64,000 nt of DNA. It comes from PVC group bacterium (ex Bugula neritina AB1) (lineage in GTDB: Bacteria > GCA-001730085). The notes under the pieces were generated by a model. It searched no databases. It was given only the letters and a program-made list of their open reading frames with translations, and was not told the origin of the DNA. Shown here in pieces: positions 36,265 through 46,136 of this stretch. Position 1 is the first letter of the stretch. Each line of letters begins with the position of its first letter. The DNA is taken from NCBI GenBank assembly GCA_001730085.1, contig MDLB01000107.1, forward strand, positions 1 to 64,000, in the 5' to 3' direction. Both the position numbers and the translations under genes were made by a program.

Positions 36265-37440
36265 TTATTTTTCCCCACCTGCTTCGGAAAGGGTTTTTCT
36301 TATAGGCTTTAGGATAAAGTCAATAACTCGCCTATTTCCGGTTAAAATGCTAACCTGCGCCGTCATTCCCGGAGAAACCTCTATCGTCCTCCCTATCCTA
36401 GTCTCAAAAGGACTTTCTGGCAATTTCACATATACCCGATAATAAGTCTGTTCTCCAAAGCGTGTTTCCTCTTTTAAGGTATCCGCACTCACATAAACAA
36501 CTTCTCCAGATATACCGCCATAAATAGTATAGTCATAAGCATCAAAATTAATATTCGCAAACATTCCTGGACGAAGACCAGCAATATCTGCCGGGCGAAT
36601 ATTAACCTCAACAATCAACTCATCATCCAACGGAACAATATTCATAAGTTCCTCACCACCCCGTAGCACAGCTCCTGGCGTTGTCAATTTAATATTTCGA
36701 ACAATTCCCCTAACAGGTGCTTTTAAAATAGTATCATCTCTTTGCTGAATCCTTTGCTGCCTAATCTGCTCATTTTGACCGATCAAGTCTTCCACTTCAG
36801 CAAGCTTTTCATGAATAGATCGAAAATATGCATTTCTGCGATTAATAAGCTGAGACCTAGCATTATTCAAAAGACCTTCAACCCTTAACACTTCCAAACG
36901 ACTGACATCTCCCTTTGATTTCAAAGAGGTGGTAAGTTTTAACTCCTCTTCAGCCAAAGATACTGCTTTTTCTAAAACCTCCATCTCCTCTTTAAAAGCT
37001 TTTGTCCTTTGATTAAAAAGCAACCGCTGAAAAAGAACAACATCTGGATACTTATCAACTTCCGAAGGGAAAGAAACTGTATTCAAATTATTAATTTCTG
37101 ACTTTAAGCGTGATTCGTGTGCATATAAAGAAGCTAGCTTGGCCTCTATCTCATTAACAGCCGAAGAGATTCTCTCCGTTTCCATATGTGCAAGAACTTG
37201 GCCAGCCTCGACGGAGTCTCCCTCTTGAACAAACAATGATTCAAGAACCCCACCATCAACAGACTGTATAACTTGAACACGACTTTTAGCAATAACTTCT
37301 CCCGCCCCTCTAACAACCTGCTCAATACTGTAAGCATAAGTCCAATAAACAAAAACCATAAATGCAAAAAAGATAACCCAAAAAAGAACTGACTTTGTCA
37401 TCCCAGCTTTTTTTTTATCTACATTTTCATACATATTCAT
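36265..37440 (-). CDS. HlyD-family type I secretion adaptor
   Basis: 391 aa: a single N-terminal transmembrane helix (about 17-36), barrel-sandwich/lipoyl halves (IQSVDGGVLESLFVQEGDSV and ILKAPVRGIVRNIKL), a long coiled-coil hairpin between (about 85-225), and a beta-barrel with EVSPGMTAQVSILTGNRRVIDFILKPI at the end, typical of LapC/HlyD proteins. It links the ABC pump to the TolC-like channel. Eleven bases separate it from the ABC gene. Confidence 0.92.
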   Translation of the reverse strand: MNMYENVDKKKAGMTKSVLFWVIFFAFMVFVYWTYAYSIEQVVRGAGEVIAKSRVQVIQSVDGGVLESLFVQEGDSVEAGQVLAHMETERISSAVNEIEAKLASLYAHESRLKSEINNLNTVSFPSEVDKYPDVVLFQRLLFNQRTKAFKEEMEVLEKAVSLAEEELKLTTSLKSKGDVSRLEVLRVEGLLNNARSQLINRRNAYFRSIHEKLAEVEDLIGQNEQIRQQRIQQRDDTILKAPVRGIVRNIKLTTPGAVLRGGEELMNIVPLDDELIVEVNIRPADIAGLRPGMFANINFDAYDYTIYGGISGEVVYVSADTLKEETRFGEQTYYRVYVKLPESPFETRIGRTIEVSPGMTAQVSILTGNRRVIDFILKPIRKTLSEAGGEK

Positions 37441-37450
37441 CTCTAAGCCT

Positions 37451-39580
37451 CTATTTCTTTACAGATTCTTTCGCGGAAGCGATTTGCCTCAAAACATCTT
37501 CCGAATTACCATCAACCACAATTTTTCCGTTTTTCATAACCATTATCCGGTTAGCCAATTCTATTAATTTCGGCCGGTGCGTAACAACAACTAAAATATC
37601 TTTTTCTCTAACATAGTTACGCAATAGAGATAAAACCCTTGCCTCTGCTTCATTATCCATAGATGCGGTTGGCTCATCCAATAACCATATATTTGGCATA
37701 GACAAGAAAAGCCTAGACACAGCAACAAGTTGTCGCTGCCCAACAGAAAGACCTACGCCTCCCTCACTAATCTTAACCTCCATCCCTCGAAGATTATCGG
37801 CAGCAATTTTATCTAACCCCAAATATTGAATAACTGATAAAAATCGCGCATCATCGACCAATCCGGACATCATCATGTTGCTTCGCAAAGTCCCTTTAAA
37901 GAGATGAACATCTTGAGGCAAATAACCAATAGTTTTATTAATAATATGCTGATCGAGCTGCCACATATCTGCATTACCCAAAAGAACTCTTCCCGAAGAA
38001 GGAAAAGACAACCCTGCAAGCATCTTAAGAAGTGTAGACTTCCCTGAACCACTCGAACCCAAAATAGCGACACGGTCACCTTCTTTTAAAGATAAAAATG
38101 GAATTTGCAATCTAAGAACAGGCTCTTCTTTGGAATAAGAAAACTGTATATCCTTTAAAGTCAAAGAGTTCTCAATCTTTTCGGGAGCCAAAGAGTCTGC
38201 ATTCTCTTCTCTAAAAGGTTCTAAAGACAACAATTCATCAAGAGCCGCCATAGAATGCCTAACGTTTTCCCATTGACTCAACCTCTGAACCATTTGAACA
38301 ACAGGACCTGAAACCCTTCCAGACAAAATAGTACATGCAATCAATCCACCCATTGTCAACTGACCCGCTTCGATCTCTCCAACCCCAACAAAAACAGTCG
38401 TAACATAAGCAATACTAGACATTGCCATACTGCTATTTTGCGCAATATCTATGACCATCTTATTCCTAAAAGAAGACCTCGACGATGAAGAAGAAATCGC
38501 CTTCCAAGCATCACTAAACTTCCAAGATGCTCCTGAACTAAAAATAGTTTCTGACCCTCGAATCGTATCAACAAGAAGTCCTTGTCTTTCACTGGACCTA
38601 CTAATAATTTCTTTAGAAAGAGAACTCATCCGAAAGCGAATCCAAAGCCCTATCAATACAGAGATAAAAAGAAGAACAACCGGAACAAATCCAACACGAC
38701 CACCTACTGCAAAAATAACCACAATAAAAAAAGCAACAAAAGGCAGATCCGTGAATGTAAAAATAATAGACGAAGAAAAGAAATTACGCACTGACTCCAA
38801 CCCATTAACCTGAGAAGTTAAAGTCCCTATACTTTGAGGTCTACGGTCGGGTCGAATATTCAACATATGATCATAAACTTTTTGTGAAATTTCACGATCC
38901 ATATCGCTTGAAACATTATTCAAAATCCACGTGCGAATGTATTTCAAAAGCCAATCGACAAAAATAATCACCCCTATCGCAAAAGTCAATGTGAGCAAAG
39001 TGGCACGCGCGAAAGAAGGAACAACTCTATCGTAAACCTGAATAGAGTACATCGATATCGCAACTGCCAAAACATTTATAAGAACTGTTGCCAATAAAAC
39101 CTCTACGAACCATCTTTTAGTTTTAAACATAGCTTTAAAAACCAACCCCAAAGAAGGACTACTGATAGATATTCCTTTTTTACGCGATTGTAAAACTTTT
39201 AAAAGCAAAACCTTTGATTGACCCAAAGACTCTTCTGAGATCGAAGTTTCAGCAAAATCCTGATCCGTTAAAACAAACTCACTTTCTTCACAAGAGTGAA
39301 CAACATACCACTTGTCATCATGAGATACAAGCGCTGGCAAATATCGCTTATCCAGTCGATCCCATGGGATCAAAAGTCCTTGAACATTACGACAGTTAAC
39401 CTTTTTAAAAACATAGTAAAGTTGCTCTAATAAAGGTTTTGCTGCAAGATCTGGATCTTTTTCAATTTCTGAACAAGCCTGTTGCAACTGAGTAGGAGAA
39501 ACAGCAACGCCCAACTTAGACAATAAAATTCTAAGTGTATTATGCTCTAAAAAGTTTTCTTTTTTAAGATCTTCTGACAT
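37451..39580 (-). CDS. LapB-type type I secretion ABC transporter
   Basis: 709 aa: an N-terminal C39-like domain (about 1-130) lacking the catalytic Cys, so a substrate-docking rather than protease domain, then six membrane helices (about 155-430) and an ATPase with Walker A ILGSSGSGKSTLLKML, signature LSVGQRQLVAVSRL and Walker B IWLLDEPTASMD. Such transporters export RTX adhesins, fitting the giant protein at 1.8-8.5 kb. It overlaps the TolC-like gene by 17 bp. Confidence 0.93.
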   Translation of the reverse strand: MSEDLKKENFLEHNTLRILLSKLGVAVSPTQLQQACSEIEKDPDLAAKPLLEQLYYVFKKVNCRNVQGLLIPWDRLDKRYLPALVSHDDKWYVVHSCEESEFVLTDQDFAETSISEESLGQSKVLLLKVLQSRKKGISISSPSLGLVFKAMFKTKRWFVEVLLATVLINVLAVAISMYSIQVYDRVVPSFARATLLTLTFAIGVIIFVDWLLKYIRTWILNNVSSDMDREISQKVYDHMLNIRPDRRPQSIGTLTSQVNGLESVRNFFSSSIIFTFTDLPFVAFFIVVIFAVGGRVGFVPVVLLFISVLIGLWIRFRMSSLSKEIISRSSERQGLLVDTIRGSETIFSSGASWKFSDAWKAISSSSSRSSFRNKMVIDIAQNSSMAMSSIAYVTTVFVGVGEIEAGQLTMGGLIACTILSGRVSGPVVQMVQRLSQWENVRHSMAALDELLSLEPFREENADSLAPEKIENSLTLKDIQFSYSKEEPVLRLQIPFLSLKEGDRVAILGSSGSGKSTLLKMLAGLSFPSSGRVLLGNADMWQLDQHIINKTIGYLPQDVHLFKGTLRSNMMMSGLVDDARFLSVIQYLGLDKIAADNLRGMEVKISEGGVGLSVGQRQLVAVSRLFLSMPNIWLLDEPTASMDNEAEARVLSLLRNYVREKDILVVVTHRPKLIELANRIMVMKNGKIVVDGNSEDVLRQIASAKESVKK

Positions 39581-40853
39581 GCTTCACCCCTGCATATGAA
39601 TCTAAGTCCCCAATCAAAATAGATATTTGCAAAATTTTTTGCAATTCTTGTGTCCGCACACCTTCAAGTTGTTGTTGCAGAGAAAACTTTTCTTTCTGAA
39701 GGTTCAAAATTTCCAACCAAGACTTATGTCCTGAGTCAAACTGGCGCAAAAAAGAGGTTTGAGTATCTTTGATCAAGTCCAAAGAGCGCTTCAAATACTC
39801 TTGAATTTCTTTTTGGGTCTTGATCTGATATATCAAGTCAAGTAATTTTTCAGCAACATCAACTTTCACATCTTCCACTCTCTGCACAGCAACTTCCATT
39901 TGCTGTTTTTTTCTCTTCACATCAGCTATTTTTTGAAGCCCCATACCTGCCCAATCAGACTCCATAACAAGTCCCGCTCTTGTTTCTTCCTTCACATTGG
40001 AAAACATTTGATATTCAAACCGCCCCTTAAAAGTAGGGAAAAACTCCCTAAAACTCGCCTTCAAAGAATTTTCCATGCGGTCAAAAGCTATCTTTTCAGC
40101 TAAAACTTCGACCGAGTTTTCATGCGCTCGACGAACCAGTTCAGATGTATCTAAAGAATGAATATTTTTTGAAAAACAATCTTCATCTAAGTAGTTAGTC
40201 GAATGCAAGGACTCTAAAGATCCAAGTTTATCATCAAAAGTGATAAGCCTCAGCTTCTCCAAAACTTGCTCAACCCTACCTCTAACAGTTGCAAGAGTAC
40301 TTTCAGCATCAAGAGCTCTAACTTGTGCCAATTGAACATCCGCCTTAGGGGCATAGTCTCCTTCAAATCGACTCGTTATAAACTTCACCAAAAGATTATG
40401 TTCTTCCAAATTATCCTGAGCAAAAGCGAGCTGCTTACGCGCACCTATCAGTGCCACATACTGAAAAGCAACTTTTTGCATAACCTCACGACAGGTGGAC
40501 AAATGTTTAATTTGAGATTCTTCTAAATTGATTTTTTGAGATTTGACACGGGTATTGATTTTTCCAAAGTCAAAAACGACTTGATCAATCTGAGCAACAG
40601 CCTTACTTTCCTTGTCATCAACACTTCCATAGCCATTAACAATAAACTTTGGAAAGAAATCAGCCCTTGTCTGTTTCACAGAGAATTCGGCTGAATTAAT
40701 TTCAGCTAAAGCAACTTTAACTTTCGGATGATTTTGAACCGCAGAAATCAGCGCTCTAGAAAGCTGGCCAGCAAAAATTTCATCCCCTCCAACACTACTG
40801 AAGAAGAAAAAAAGAACACAGGTTATGCGTAAGCTTTGCATATAAAGACGCAT
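39564..40853 (-). CDS. TolC-family outer-membrane channel
   Basis: 429 aa: signal peptide (cut near IFAG at about 28), then two OEP repeats of long helices and barrel strands, with LSRALISAVQNHPKVKVALAEI and VNGYGSVDDKESKAVAQIDQVVFDFGKI. LapE/AggA-like. First gene of the secretion operon; ATG 40853 has GGGAG six bases upstream. Together the three genes make a full type I system. Confidence 0.9.
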   Translation of the reverse strand: MRLYMQSLRITCVLFFFFSSVGGDEIFAGQLSRALISAVQNHPKVKVALAEINSAEFSVKQTRADFFPKFIVNGYGSVDDKESKAVAQIDQVVFDFGKINTRVKSQKINLEESQIKHLSTCREVMQKVAFQYVALIGARKQLAFAQDNLEEHNLLVKFITSRFEGDYAPKADVQLAQVRALDAESTLATVRGRVEQVLEKLRLITFDDKLGSLESLHSTNYLDEDCFSKNIHSLDTSELVRRAHENSVEVLAEKIAFDRMENSLKASFREFFPTFKGRFEYQMFSNVKEETRAGLVMESDWAGMGLQKIADVKRKKQQMEVAVQRVEDVKVDVAEKLLDLIYQIKTQKEIQEYLKRSLDLIKDTQTSFLRQFDSGHKSWLEILNLQKEKFSLQQQLEGVRTQELQKILQISILIGDLDSYAGVKHVRRS

Positions 40854-41223
40854 TTATATCTCCCTTTAACTATTTTCCCAAAAAACACAGTTCAAAATTG
40901 TAACAAGATTTTTTGAAGAAAACAAGAAAAAAAGAGTTAAGAAGCCTCCTCTCTATATTTGGATTTTTTTCGACAGAGGTATGCAAGCCTGTTGCGAAAT
41001 ATAGAAACTAAAAAAACACTCCAAAAAAACTCCGAAAAGCCTCTCGGAGAGCCTCTCAAAAGAGCGACAAGCCTTACTGCAAAAGAGTATAAAATATTAC
41101 TTTAAAAACTTTTTTAAGTTTTTAAAAGTTCAACCTGTGTTAGGTTAGATTTCTACAACCCAAACATCTTTAAATAATTATTATAAATCTTTGTCAAGAT
41201 GAAACTATTTGACTTTGTAAAAT
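40854..41223. other. Intergenic upstream of the secretion operon
   Basis: 370 bp, AT-rich. It holds the HAD gene terminator (41022-41049) and must hold the tolC promoter, though no good -35/-10 pair is evident. Confidence 0.4.
41022..41049 (-). terminator. Rho-independent terminator after the exported HAD gene
   Basis: On the minus strand CTCCGA, an 8-nt loop, TCGGAG, then seven T. It is about 175 bp beyond the HAD stop and separates it from the secretion operon. Confidence 0.8.
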
Positions 41224-42498
41224 TTAGCTCGCACTGTTTAGTTTGTCACAAGCTTGTTTAAGAATATTCAATGTTATTTTATGAGCTGGAGTTGAGGTTT
41301 CATCAGAAGCTATACTTGGGAAAAAGCCTCTTTTCTTAATATCCTCAAGGTTTAAATCTTGTCTTTCCCAAAGACATTTTGGAGAGTTCTTCTGACATAA
41401 AAGTTGCAACATATTTTGATCCCCAAGCCCCAAGTCAACAAACTTATGCTTTACTCCATCTTTGCCTAGTACAAAACCCGTATCTCCTCCCTCTGGAATT
41501 TGGGTATAACATCTATCTCCAAAGGCAATCACTTCTTCTGCAACTTCAGAAAGAGAAGTATCGTCTCGTCTAGAAATGTCTTCCATAATTCTCTTAACCG
41601 CAGATTGTTTATCCGATCTACATATAGCCAAAGTTTTGTCGTCCCATAGAGAAACTTTAGCATCTGGCTTTTCTTCGTTTTTAAAAAAAAATTCGATTTC
41701 TTTACAAAGAATCTCTATTTCTTTTGTTTTATCACGCAAAGGAGGATGATCTCCCTTAAATGTAATCTGTATCTGTGATAAACCATTTCTTGCCTCATTT
41801 TTAAGATCTTCAGTCTCACTCGTTATCGGATTGACAGTCAATTCGTAATCTGTCCATATTTCTTTAATAGCGTCAGTAATCGCCTTGTTAAATTGGATAT
41901 CTAATTTATCTTGTAAAACATACTTCTTTGAATATTCCTTATCTAAACTAAACCTTTTTTTATTAGAGTCAAAAACATATCTTGCAGCACCTTGCAGAGC
42001 ATATAAGACAAAATTATTGAATAAACAATTCAAAAGTAACTCTGAATTATTGGACTTTAAAATTCTTTGAACAAGAGGGTCCAAAATACTCCTAAATGCA
42101 ATCCCTTCATAAGCAGCTGTTACTAAATAAACAGACTTCCCGTTCAAAAGAAAGGATATAAAAATATCTAAAAGATCATCAGATACTGGAGTCATTCGAG
42201 CATCTTCAGATAAAGTGTCATCCACATCAAAAACCAAAATTTTTGAATTAACAACAGTCTGCGCAGCCATTTTTACCGTTACATCACGAAATCTTTCGAA
42301 ATGTAACTTTTGTTCCTCACTAAGTCTTTGAATGTCAAAATCTTTCCCAGACATCGTATTAATAATTTCTTCAAGCTTTTGCCTGTATCTTCCCTTGTGG
42401 CCATCTTCTTCAATAAGCGAACTAAAAACAGCAAGTGGAAAAAGGTTAGAAACATATATAAACATTACGAACATCATAAATAATAGTTTTGCTTTCAT
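41224..42498 (-). CDS. Exported HAD-superfamily phosphatase-like protein
   Basis: 424 aa with a clear Sec signal (MKAKLLFMMFVMFIYV..., cut near VFS at about 26). Motif I is LVFDVDDTLSEDARMTPVSDDLL (D92 and D94 region), motif II lies in VYLVTAAY, and the late motif is EEVIAFGDRCYTQIPEGGDTGF, similar to the FGD...GGND stretch of eukaryotic-type phosphomannomutases. HAD enzymes are normally cytosolic, so export is odd. The substrate is unknown. It is followed by a strong terminator and faces the fumarase genes divergently. Confidence 0.7.
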   Translation of the reverse strand: MKAKLLFMMFVMFIYVSNLFPLAVFSSLIEEDGHKGRYRQKLEEIINTMSGKDFDIQRLSEEQKLHFERFRDVTVKMAAQTVVNSKILVFDVDDTLSEDARMTPVSDDLLDIFISFLLNGKSVYLVTAAYEGIAFRSILDPLVQRILKSNNSELLLNCLFNNFVLYALQGAARYVFDSNKKRFSLDKEYSKKYVLQDKLDIQFNKAITDAIKEIWTDYELTVNPITSETEDLKNEARNGLSQIQITFKGDHPPLRDKTKEIEILCKEIEFFFKNEEKPDAKVSLWDDKTLAICRSDKQSAVKRIMEDISRRDDTSLSEVAEEVIAFGDRCYTQIPEGGDTGFVLGKDGVKHKFVDLGLGDQNMLQLLCQKNSPKCLWERQDLNLEDIKKRGFFPSIASDETSTPAHKITLNILKQACDKLNSAS

Positions 42499-42646
42499 AT
42501 AATCTATTTTTCCTTTAATAAAATTGAAAAACTATAACCAGACCTCTGAAAGAATATCATTTTAAGTGCCACGTGTAAAGTTCACTTCGAAGGCTTAGAA
42601 TACGCTACCTACTCTCCTCTACAGTTTCTTAGTTTAGCATAAACAT

Positions 42647-42676
42647 TTGACACCTTATTTAAACTCATGCTATTCT
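42647..42676 (+). promoter_or_regulatory. Promoter of the fumarase genes
   Basis: TTGACA (42647-42652), 18 bp, TATTCT (42671-42676), 16 bp before the start codon. The short leader has no clear ribosome binding site, so initiation may be nearly leaderless. Confidence 0.6.
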
Positions 42677-42692
42677 TATTAAATAATAGCTT

Positions 42693-43568
42693 ATGAACAC
42701 AGAAAAACATTTAGATTCATTCGTAGAGCTTATTCGATTGGCATCCACTGATTTACCTCACGATGTTGAGGAAAAAATCGTTCAAGGACTTCAAAACGAA
42801 GAAAAAGACTCTTCTGCATATAAATCTCTAAAAGCGATTGTTAATAATATTTCTATTGCAAGAGAACAGTCTCTCCCTATGTGTCAAGACACTGGCACTA
42901 ATATCTACTTCATAAAAGCGCCATACAGTGTGAGACATGCTGATCTTGTAAAAACGATAAAAAAAGCTACAACGATCGCAACCGAAAAAGGCTACTTACG
43001 CCCTAACACTGTCGATACTTTAACAGGAAAAAATTTAGAAAAAAATTGGGGAGAAGGTCAACCTTTTTTTCACATAGAACAAGTTGAAGCAGATAAACTT
43101 GAAATAAACCTTATACTTAAAGGTGGTGGTTGCGAAAATGTTGGCGCTCAATACTCTCTCCCCGACGCTAGTATCTCTGCGGGTAGAGACATTTCTGGCA
43201 TCAAAAAATGTATCCTCGATGCCGCTTTTAAAGCGCAAGGCAGAGGGTGTGCCCCAGGAATTTTAGGCGTTGGAATTGGAGGAGATCGCGCAACCTCATA
43301 TTTATTATCAAAAGAGCAATTCACTCGGACTCTTAACTCTTCAAGTACTAATCCTCTTTTAGCCTCTATGGAAAAAGAGCTTTACGCTAAGTGCAATCAA
43401 CTAGAAATAGGACCAATGGGTTACGGAGGAAAAACCACAGTACTAGGGGTTTTAATTGGGTCTCAAACAAGAATACCTGCTTCTTACTTTGTGAGTATTT
43501 CCTATATGTGCTGGACTTTTAGAAGAAGGTCTCTGATCTTTGAAAACAATAGGATTTCCTATGAATAA
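42693..43568 (+). CDS. Class I fumarate hydratase, alpha subunit
   Basis: 291 aa. Hydrates fumarate to malate with a [4Fe-4S] cluster. Cluster Cys are visible in LPMCQDTGTN, KGGGCENVG and GRGCAPGILGVGIGG. It is the N-terminal half of single-chain fumarases such as E. coli FumA. It stops at 43568 just as the beta gene starts, the two-subunit arrangement also found in archaea and some bacteria. With SdhCAB in this window it forms part of the citric acid cycle or its reverse. Confidence 0.93.
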   Translation: MNTEKHLDSFVELIRLASTDLPHDVEEKIVQGLQNEEKDSSAYKSLKAIVNNISIAREQSLPMCQDTGTNIYFIKAPYSVRHADLVKTIKKATTIATEKGYLRPNTVDTLTGKNLEKNWGEGQPFFHIEQVEADKLEINLILKGGGCENVGAQYSLPDASISAGRDISGIKKCILDAAFKAQGRGCAPGILGVGIGGDRATSYLLSKEQFTRTLNSSSTNPLLASMEKELYAKCNQLEIGPMGYGGKTTVLGVLIGSQTRIPASYFVSISYMCWTFRRRSLIFENNRISYE

Positions 43569-44157
43569 AGGTTTATCAAAAAAAATATCTTTACCTATAG
43601 ATGACGCGACTATTCGAACATTACGGATCGGAGACAACCTTGAAGTTAGCGGAACTATTGTAACCGCCAGAGATATGGCTCACAAATTTATGGTTAAAGA
43701 GTCTCCTTCTTTCCTAAAGCCATTACTCAAAAATACATTCATTTATCACTGTGGACCTGTGATCCGAAAAGAAAGCAACGGATACCGCTTTTTAGCCGCA
43801 GGCCCTACCACAAGTATTCGAGAAGAACCTTACCAAGATAAAGTTATCAAAGATTATCAAGTCAGAGGTGTTATTGGGAAAGGTGGTATGGGTGCTAAAA
43901 CCTTGAAAGCTCTACAAGAACATGGTGCTGTTTACCTTCACGCAACAGGTGGCGCCGCCCCTCTTTTAGCTCAACATATCATCTCTGTCAAAGATGTTCA
44001 CATGCTTGACGAGTTTGGAGTTCCAGAAGCAATGTGGGTAATAGAAGTCAAAGATTTTCCCGTATTAGTAACCATGGACACAACAGGTGCAAGCCTCCAT
44101 GCAGAACTTATTAAATCTTCTTCGGATCTTCGAGACAAATTGATGGACACGCTGTAA
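43561..44157 (+). CDS. Class I fumarate hydratase, beta subunit
   Basis: 198 aa from ATG 43561 (AGGA six bases upstream; TTG 43540 is a longer alternative). LEVSGTIVTARDMAHKFM, YHCGPVIRKESNGYRFLAAGPTTS, GVIGKGGMGAKTL and ATGGAAPLLAQ are diagnostic. It overlaps the alpha stop by 8 bp, typical of coupling, so this is a natural split and not a frameshift. It converges on lolD with a 79-bp gap. Confidence 0.93.
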   Translation: MNKGLSKKISLPIDDATIRTLRIGDNLEVSGTIVTARDMAHKFMVKESPSFLKPLLKNTFIYHCGPVIRKESNGYRFLAAGPTTSIREEPYQDKVIKDYQVRGVIGKGGMGAKTLKALQEHGAVYLHATGGAAPLLAQHIISVKDVHMLDEFGVPEAMWVIEVKDFPVLVTMDTTGASLHAELIKSSSDLRDKLMDTL

Positions 44158-44236
44158 AATAGCTAAACAATCTCTCTTACGTATTTCTCTTTTTCAAAAA
44201 TAAAAATTTTAACGAATGATAGACAAGAACGGACCT

Positions 44237-44914
44237 CTACGTTTCAAAAAGAACACCCTCTGCTAAGCGAAACTGTCTCTTGTTTCTCTTGGCGAAGGAT
44301 TGGTCATGTGTAACCAAAATCATCGCGACTTTATGCTCTTCATTGATCTCTTCTATTAAGCTCTGTATAAACAAGCTCGTATGACTATCTAAATTCCCTG
44401 TAGGTTCATCCAATAAAATACACATAGGTTCAGAAGAAAGGGCTCTCGCCAAAGATAGTCTTTGCTGCTCTCCTCCCGAAAGTTCTTTAGGAAAGTGCTG
44501 CCCTCTATCTCCCAATCCAACACGATCCAACCATTTCAAGGATGTCTCTAAGGCACTACGCTTGCTTTTTCGGCTCATCATCTGAGGAAGCATAATATTT
44601 TCTATCGCCGTTAAAGAGCTTAGTAAATGAAAGAATTGAAAAACAAAACCTATTGAAGAGTTTCGATAGTCGGCTTTTTGAGAAGAAGACATTCTTCTTA
44701 TGGCATTCTCTTTAAAAAAAAACTCTCCTTCAAAATGATTATCCAACAAACCTATAATATGCAAAAGAGTGCTCTTTCCTGAACCTGAAGAGCCTTCTAT
44801 TGAAACAAACTCTCCCTCATGAACCTCTAAAGAGACATCTTTTAAAACATTGATAGTATTTTTAGAAACATGAAAATCTTTTTTTATATTTTGCAACTCT
44901 ATGATCTTACTCAT
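44237..44914 (-). CDS. lolD: Lipoprotein-releasing ABC ATPase LolD
   Basis: 225 aa: Walker A GSSGSGKSTLLHIIG, FVFQFFHLLSSLTAIENI, signature LSGGEQQRLSLARAL, Walker B CILLDEPTGNLD. It powers extraction of outer-membrane lipoproteins with LolC/E encoded just upstream (8-bp overlap). Confidence 0.92.
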   Translation of the reverse strand: MSKIIELQNIKKDFHVSKNTINVLKDVSLEVHEGEFVSIEGSSGSGKSTLLHIIGLLDNHFEGEFFFKENAIRRMSSSQKADYRNSSIGFVFQFFHLLSSLTAIENIMLPQMMSRKSKRSALETSLKWLDRVGLGDRGQHFPKELSGGEQQRLSLARALSSEPMCILLDEPTGNLDSHTSLFIQSLIEEINEEHKVAMILVTHDQSFAKRNKRQFRLAEGVLFET

Positions 44915-46136
44915 AACGCAGTGCTTTCACTGGATCAAGTTTTGATGCAAAAAAAGCAGGATACAGCGTCGAAACAAAACATATCAACATAGCTCCCCCC
45001 ATCATCCAAAAAGTATCTTGAAAGTTAATCTTAACTGGCAGTTTATTAACGTAGTAAACATCTGTTGGCAAGTTTATCCAGGATGAATCTTTCAATAGAG
45101 CACAAAGCCCCAATCCCAATAAAAACCCTAAAGCTGTTCCCGCAATCCCTATCAAAGACCCCTGTATAGAAAAAATCATAATAATAGATTTTCGTTTAGC
45201 TCCCAAAGCTTTTAAAAGACCTATTTCTTTCGTTTTGTCCATAATAAACATAATCAACATATTAGCAATATTAAAAGCAGAAACAATAATGATCAAAAAT
45301 AAAATCACGATCATAGCTGTTTTTTCTAATTTAAGCGCTGATAAAAGATTCTTATTCCGATCATACCATGCGGAAACATACATGAAGGAAGGTAGTATCT
45401 TTTGAATTTCCTCACTATCCTTTTCTAATTGAAAGTTCGGGCGTAAAAGAATATTGATATATTGAAAAACATCGAGATCTTCATTCTCAAACATTTTTTC
45501 AAACATATCCAAAGAAATATAAACAAGAGAAACATCAAGATCATACATATTCGTCTCAAATATATTGATCACCTGAAACTTTTGAAGATCAGCACCTCTC
45601 ATCTTTCTTTTCATCAACTTAGTAGGAGAAATGATTTCAATAAAGTCTCCTACCTGGACTTTCAAAATTTTTGCCAAATCAAAACCTAAAATAACCTGAG
45701 GAGTCCCATCCTCTGCGGTCAAATTTTTAGTTAAGATTTCTTGCTTAAGAGACTCCACAATTCGAGACGTCTTTTCTTCCATTTCCCAATTGACACCCTT
45801 AACAAGAACGCCTCTAGCTTTATGAGAACTTCGGATAAGCGCCTGCACTGACATTTGAGGAGACATTGACTGAATTTTTGGGTACGAATTTAACTCATCC
45901 AGCAAACTCTCAGAGATACTCACTTGGTCTGGAACATGCACAGTTAAGTGGGCATCCATGCCAATAAACTTTTCCACAAGTTCACTATTGAAACCATTCA
46001 TAACCGCCATAACAACAATCAAGGAGCAAACAGCCATCCCAACTCCAAGTATCGACATGATACTTATAAAAGTTATAAAATTTTGCCGACTCCTAGACCG
46101 TAAATACTTCCAAGCTAAAAAAAACTCGTATCTCAT
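44907..46136 (-). CDS. lolC: Lipoprotein-releasing permease LolC/LolE-type
   Basis: 409 aa with the FtsX/MacB topology: one N-terminal helix (about 22-50), a large periplasmic domain, and three C-terminal helices. YEFFLAWKYLRSRS and the hook-like MNGFNSELVEKFIGMDAHL are typical. A single LolC/E gene suggests a homodimer (LolF-like) rather than separate C and E. It overlaps lysS by 4 bp. Confidence 0.9.
   Translation of the reverse strand: MRYEFFLAWKYLRSRSRQNFITFISIMSILGVGMAVCSLIVVMAVMNGFNSELVEKFIGMDAHLTVHVPDQVSISESLLDELNSYPKIQSMSPQMSVQALIRSSHKARGVLVKGVNWEMEEKTSRIVESLKQEILTKNLTAEDGTPQVILGFDLAKILKVQVGDFIEIISPTKLMKRKMRGADLQKFQVINIFETNMYDLDVSLVYISLDMFEKMFENEDLDVFQYINILLRPNFQLEKDSEEIQKILPSFMYVSAWYDRNKNLLSALKLEKTAMIVILFLIIIVSAFNIANMLIMFIMDKTKEIGLLKALGAKRKSIIMIFSIQGSLIGIAGTALGFLLGLGLCALLKDSSWINLPTDVYYVNKLPVKINFQDTFWMMGGAMLICFVSTLYPAFFASKLDPVKALRYE

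Noticed and set aside
42693-44157. Fumarase split looked like a frameshifted single gene
   Set aside because: The beta gene has its own ATG with AGGA and an 8-bp overlap with the alpha stop, and both parts match the natural two-subunit form.
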